9,116 nt of DNA from Ornithinimicrobium sp. (GTDB lineage Bacteria; Actinomycetota; Actinomycetes; Actinomycetales; Dermatophilaceae). Of the stretch, positions 6,692-9,116 are shown in pieces. The stretch is taken from NCBI GenBank assembly GCA_030145965.1, contig JASKZT010000043.1, positions 1 to 9,116 on the forward strand, read 5' to 3'. Made by a program: the position numbers and the translations under genes. Under the pieces are notes generated by a model. That model made no database searches. It saw only the letters and a list, made by a program, of their open reading frames with translations, and was not told the DNA's origin. Within the stretch, counting starts at the first letter, position 1; the number at the start of each line of letters is the position of its first letter.

Positions 6692-7540
6692 TCAGGGCGT
6701 CAGCGTGCGCAGCGCGGCCGGCGGGGCGGGCACCCCGCTGGGGACCACGCTGCCGACGAGGCGGGCGGTGTCCTCGCCCGCGCCGGCGTCGGCGGCCTGC
6801 TCCGGCCCGGCCTCCGCGGCGGCCCGCTCCCGGGCCTCGTGGGCGGCGGCGTCACGGTCGGCGGGGCTGTCGTGCAGGACCGTGGAGCCGAGCACCTGGC
6901 GCAGCTGGTCGGCCGGCAGCGCACCGAGCCGCAGCAGCACCGGCTCCTCGCCGGTGCAGTCGACGATCGTCGAGGCCAGGCCACCGGTGCGCGGGCCGTC
7001 CTCGAGGTAGACCGCGACCGCGCCGCCGAGCTGGTCCAGCGCCTCCTGCCCCGTCGTCGCGGCCGGGTTGCCGGTGACGTTGGCGCTGGTCACGGCCATC
7101 GGGCCGGTCTCGGCCAGGAGGGCGAGTGCCACCTCGTCGTCGGGCATCCGCAGCGCGACGGTGCCGTTGGTCTCGCCCAGGTCCCAGTGCAGGGAGGGTT
7201 GCGCCCGCAGGACCACGGTGAGCGGCCCGGGCCAGAACTGGCGCATGAGGATCTTGGCGTACATCGGCACCTCGACGGCCAGGCCGTCGACGGTGCGCGG
7301 GTTGGGCACCAGCACCGGGGGCGGCATGTCGCGGCCGCGGTGCTTGGCGGCGAGGACCATGGCCACGGCCACCACGTCGAAGGCGTCGGCGCCCACGCCG
7401 TAGACCGTGTCCGTGGGCAGCACGACGACCTTGCCCTCGCGGACCGCCTCCGCCGCGCGCTCGAGCGACTCCGCACGCGTCACCGGGTCGGTGCAGTCCG
7501 CCACCCGGTCCTGCCACGACGTCGCGCCGTCCGCGCCCAT
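6692..7540 (-). CDS. tsaC: Threonylcarbamoyl-AMP synthase (TsaC/Sua5/YrdC family) with a disordered C-terminal tail
   Basis: Makes L-threonylcarbamoyladenylate from threonine, bicarbonate and ATP, the first step of t6A37 modification of ANN-decoding tRNAs; cytoplasmic. The YrdC domain covers ~20-215: LPTDTVYGVG (41-50), Lys66 and Arg68 in AAKHRGRDMPPPVLV, TSANVTGNPA (151-160) and GGLASTIVD (186-194). The last ~65 residues are Ala/Glu/Pro/Asp-rich and probably disordered, longer than the short TsaC type and not the compact Sua5 domain. Start choice: GGAGGT (7550-7555) precedes two candidate ATGs, at 7546 and 7540; I use 7540 because of its 9-10 base spacing, but 7546 (two residues longer) is equally plausible. 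The frame stays open to 7867, but that extension is not YrdC-like and crosses the opposite-strand small gene. It corresponds to Rv1301 in M. tuberculosis. Confidence 0.93.
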   Translation of the reverse strand: MGADGATSWQDRVADCTDPVTRAESLERAAEAVREGKVVVLPTDTVYGVGADAFDVVAVAMVLAAKHRGRDMPPPVLVPNPRTVDGLAVEVPMYAKILMRQFWPGPLTVVLRAQPSLHWDLGETNGTVALRMPDDEVALALLAETGPMAVTSANVTGNPAATTGQEALDQLGGAVAVYLEDGPRTGGLASTIVDCTGEEPVLLRLGALPADQLRQVLGSTVLHDSPADRDAAAHEARERAAAEAGPEQAADAGAGEDTARLVGSVVPSGVPAPPAALRTLTP

Positions 7541-7546
7541 GCCCAT

Positions 7547-7745
7547 GCCACCTCCGCTCGTGCGGCCGCTCCACCGGCCGGCCGGGGACCAGTCTGACAC
7601 CTCACGGGGCCGGCCACGACGGACGTCGCGCAGGTGACGGGGCCCGGACGGCGGTTTGACTTGCATCGACGTCACCACCTGCGAAAGAGTGCAGCATGCC
7701 GTGGGGCGCAGATCGCGCCTCCGACACCCGAAGGAGAGTGACATC
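7547..7745. other. Divergent spacer between tsaC and the 24-aa peptide gene
   Basis: About 199 bases that must hold the promoters of both outward-facing genes. I find no TA dinucleotide in it, hence no TANNNT -10 box on either strand. On the plus strand TTTGACTTGCAT (7655-7666) with AAGAGT (7685-7690) is the only weak promoter-like pairing. CGCAGGT (7629-7635) and ACCTGCG (7677-7683) form a distant inverted repeat. Promoters here are therefore not identified. Confidence 0.35.
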
Positions 7746-7820
7746 ATGCGCGGAAGCGGACTGATCTGGACGATCGTGGGCATCCTGCTCATCATCGCCT
7801 TGCTGATCTGGATCTTCTGA
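7746..7820 (+). CDS. 24-residue single-pass membrane peptide (hypothetical)
   Basis: A very short gene, the only plus-strand one in the window. ATG at 7746-7748, TGA at 7818-7820. The peptide begins MRGSG with one positive residue and then is entirely uncharged and hydrophobic (~6-24), rich in Ile and Leu, with Trp at positions 8 and 22 at the two membrane faces, and ends in WIF. This is one TM helix, probably with the N-terminus inside. Support for it being real: AAGGAGAG (7731-7738) at ideal spacing, AT-richer codons such as ATC runs that preserve hydrophobicity, and a strong hairpin terminator 23 bases after the stop. It is divergent from tsaC and convergent with prmC. I do not recognise a characterised family; actinobacteria carry other tiny hydrophobic proteins of unknown role. 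Function unknown. Confidence 0.7.
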   Translation: MRGSGLIWTIVGILLIIALLIWIF

Positions 7821-7843
7821 GGCGATCCAACCTCCCTCACGGG

Positions 7844-7877
7844 CGACGCCCCGGTGCCGCAGGGCACCGGGGCGTCG
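7844..7877. terminator. Strong hairpin terminator between convergent genes
   Basis: A perfect 15-bp stem (7844-7858 with 7863-7877) with a 4-base loop GCAG, lying between the stop of the plus-strand 24-aa gene (7820) and the stop of the minus-strand prmC (7893). On the plus strand TTCT follows, a short U-poor tail usual for GC-rich actinobacteria; on the minus strand there is no T-run. It could serve both convergent genes. Confidence 0.85.
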
Positions 7878-7892
7878 TTCTGCCCGGTCTCC

Positions 7893-8783
7893 TCAGGCCC
7901 GGCGCCGGACCGCCCGGGTGACCCTCGGCAGGCCGGCGAGGTCGGGGTGGTCCTCCACCGGCTCCCAGGCGCCCTGCGCCCGCAGCGCGGCCGGCAGGCT
8001 CTCCCCCTGCACGTCGGCGTGCTCCATGAGCAGCACCCCGCCGGGGCGCAGCAGCACCGCCGCGCGGGCGGCGACCTCGAGCGGGATGCCCAGGCCGTCC
8101 TCGCCCCCGCCGTAGAGCGCCATCCTGGGGTCGTGCTCGCGCACCTCCACGTCGACGGGCACGGCGTCGGAGGGGATGTAGGGCGGGTTGCTCGTCACCA
8201 CGTCGACCTGCCCCGCCAGGTCGCCGAACGCCTCCTGCGCCGCCCCCAGCCGCAGGTCCACGCCCGGGGCCAGCGTCGCGACGTTCGCGGCGGCGTACCG
8301 GTGCGCCTGGGAGGACAGCTCGACCGCGCCCACCCGCGCGTCCGGGCGTGCGCGGGCGAGCGCGACGGCGAGCGCCCCGCTGCCGGTGCACAGGTCCACG
8401 ACCGTCGGGCCGGCGGCGCCCTCCAGGGCGCGGAGCGCGAGGCCCAGGAGCACCTCGGTCTCGGGGCGCGGGACGAAGACCCCCGGCCCGACCGCGAGCT
8501 CGAGGCCGGCGAACGGGGCGCTGCCGGTGAGGTGCTGCAGCGGCACCCGTGCACGGCGCCGCTCCACGAGCTCGAGGTAGGCCGTCCGCGCCGCGGCGGG
8601 CAGCACCTCGCCCAGGATCCGCCCGCGGCGCACGTCGCCCAGGTCCTGCCCCAGCGCGTGGGCCAGGAGGATCTCGGCGTCGACGGCCGGGCTGGCGACC
8701 CCGGCCCCGGCGAGGACGGCGGTCGCCGCACGGACCGCCTGGTCCAGCGTCGGGTCCGCCCCCTCGACGTGGCGTCCGCTCAC
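7893..8783 (-). CDS. prmC: Peptide chain release factor N5-glutamine methyltransferase PrmC (HemK)
   Basis: SAM-dependent enzyme that methylates the Gln of the GGQ motif in RF1 and RF2, raising termination efficiency; cytoplasmic. It is 296 residues. The N-terminal helical substrate-binding domain (~10-95) contains [13 protein letters not shown] (81-93). The Rossmann methyltransferase domain follows, with VPRPETE (104-110), the SAM-binding [14 protein letters not shown] (130-143), acidic Glu155 and the catalytic NPPY at 199-202. The GTG start (8781-8783) overlaps the prfA stop as GTGA (8780-8783), with only a weak Shine-Dalgarno sequence, so it is probably made by coupled translation from prfA, whose product is its substrate. 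It ends 15 bases from the 15-bp hairpin, which isolates it from tsaC downstream. The start could lie a few codons later, but GTGA coupling favours this one. Confidence 0.96.
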   Translation of the reverse strand: MSGRHVEGADPTLDQAVRAATAVLAGAGVASPAVDAEILLAHALGQDLGDVRRGRILGEVLPAAARTAYLELVERRRARVPLQHLTGSAPFAGLELAVGPGVFVPRPETEVLLGLALRALEGAAGPTVVDLCTGSGALAVALARARPDARVGAVELSSQAHRYAAANVATLAPGVDLRLGAAQEAFGDLAGQVDVVTSNPPYIPSDAVPVDVEVREHDPRMALYGGGEDGLGIPLEVAARAAVLLRPGGVLLMEHADVQGESLPAALRAQGAWEPVEDHPDLAGLPRVTRAVRRRA

Positions 8784-9116
8784 GCCGGTCCGGCCAGGCG
8801 GGCGGCCTCGTCCGCGTCGACGGCCGACTGGACGACGGGGTCGAGGTCCCCGTCGATCACCTGGTCCAGGTTGTAGGCCTTGAAACCGGTGCGGTGGTCG
8901 GCGATGCGGTTCTCGGGGAAGTTGTAGGTGCGGATGCGCTCGCTGCGGTCCACGGTGCGCACCTGGCTGCGGCGCTGCTCGCTCGCCGCCGCCTCGGCCT
9001 CCTCGACCGCGATCTGGTGCAGCCGGGCGCGCAGCACGCGCAGGGCGGACTCCTTGTTCTGCAGCTGCGACTTCTCGTTCTGGCAGGAGACGACCAGGCC
9101 GGTCGGCAGGTGGGTG
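8780..9116 (-). CDS. prfA: Peptide chain release factor 1, C-terminal 111 residues (runs off window edge)
   Basis: RF1 recognises UAA and UAG and triggers peptide release. The visible part begins just after where the GGQ loop should be: [20 protein letters not shown], then the helix [20 protein letters not shown], then [20 protein letters not shown] and the C-terminal tail ending in LAGPA. The RTYNFPENR segment is the RF1 version; RF2 has a different sequence here, so this is prfA and not prfB. The frame is open to the window edge with one base left over, and the GGQ and the PxT codon-recognition motifs are outside. It overlaps prmC by four bases. No anomaly is seen in the part present. Confidence 0.97.
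   Translation of the reverse strand, partial: THLPTGLVVSCQNEKSQLQNKESALRVLRARLHQIAVEEAEAAASEQRRSQVRTVDRSERIRTYNFPENRIADHRTGFKAYNLDQVIDGDLDPVVQSAVDADEAARLAGPA

Noticed and set aside
4380..7010. An 876-codon open frame on the plus strand, antisense to wecA, glyA and tsaC
   Set aside because: Composition is Gly/Val/Asp/His/Arg-rich shadow of GC-biased coding on the other strand, where three well-recognised genes lie; no domain is visible.
6692..7867. Extended 391-codon version of the tsaC frame
   Set aside because: The N-terminal ~107 extra residues are not YrdC-like, and would overlap the opposite-strand peptide gene and terminator. GGAGGT just before 7546/7540 marks the real start.
8780..9116. 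prfB (RF2) as identity of the partial release factor
   Set aside because: The RTYNFPENR segment and the prmC neighbour are typical of RF1.
1..9116. Mobile elements, CRISPR, tRNA/rRNA genes, defence or toxin-antitoxin systems
   Set aside because: No transposase, terminal or direct repeats, repeat-spacer pattern or structural RNA was seen; the window is filled by conserved housekeeping genes with spacers under 200 bases.

Overview
This is a GC-rich, actinobacterial-type chromosomal segment of housekeeping genes. Almost everything is on the minus strand, so transcription runs from high to low coordinates. The order is prfA (3' end) - prmC - [24-aa membrane peptide on the plus strand] - tsaC/sua5-type gene - glyA - wecA-type transferase - atpI-like - atpZ-like - atpB - atpE - atpF - atpH - atpA (5' part). 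The base composition, frequent GTG starts (7 of the 11 genes whose start lies in the window), the long free-standing delta subunit and the gene order all point to Actinomycetota. The protein style resembles Micrococcales (Intrasporangiaceae/Ornithinimicrobium-like), but that placement is an inference from memory. The order closely matches the Mycobacterium tuberculosis block Rv1299-Rv1308 (prfA-prmC-Sua5-wecA-small membrane protein-atpB...), with glyA added here.

Region 1 (7893-9116): the C-terminal third of release factor 1 and its methyltransferase PrmC, overlapping by 4 bases. PrmC ends at a 15-bp perfect hairpin (7844-7877). Facing it from the other side is a tiny plus-strand gene (7746-7820) encoding a 24-residue hydrophobic peptide with a strong ribosome binding site.

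Region 2 (4179-7546): a threonylcarbamoyl-AMP synthase (tRNA t6A biosynthesis), serine hydroxymethyltransferase (one-carbon metabolism) and a polyprenyl-phosphate sugar-1-phosphate transferase of the WecA family (cell-envelope glycan initiation).

Region 3 (1-4164): the F1Fo ATP synthase operon. It opens with two small membrane genes (AtpI-like, AtpZ-like), followed by a, c, b, delta and the first 187 residues of alpha. Exactly at the wecA/atpI junction is a perfect CRP-family palindrome (TGTGA-N6-TCACA), the best regulatory signal in the window. Strong hairpins lie in the atpB leader and in the atpB-atpE spacer.

The genes are ordinary and recognisable. I see no mobile element, CRISPR array, tRNA or rRNA, and no evidence of a novel multi-gene system. 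The points worth following up are the CRP-type site in front of the ATP synthase genes, the 24-aa peptide, and the intercistronic RNA hairpins around atpB and atpE.
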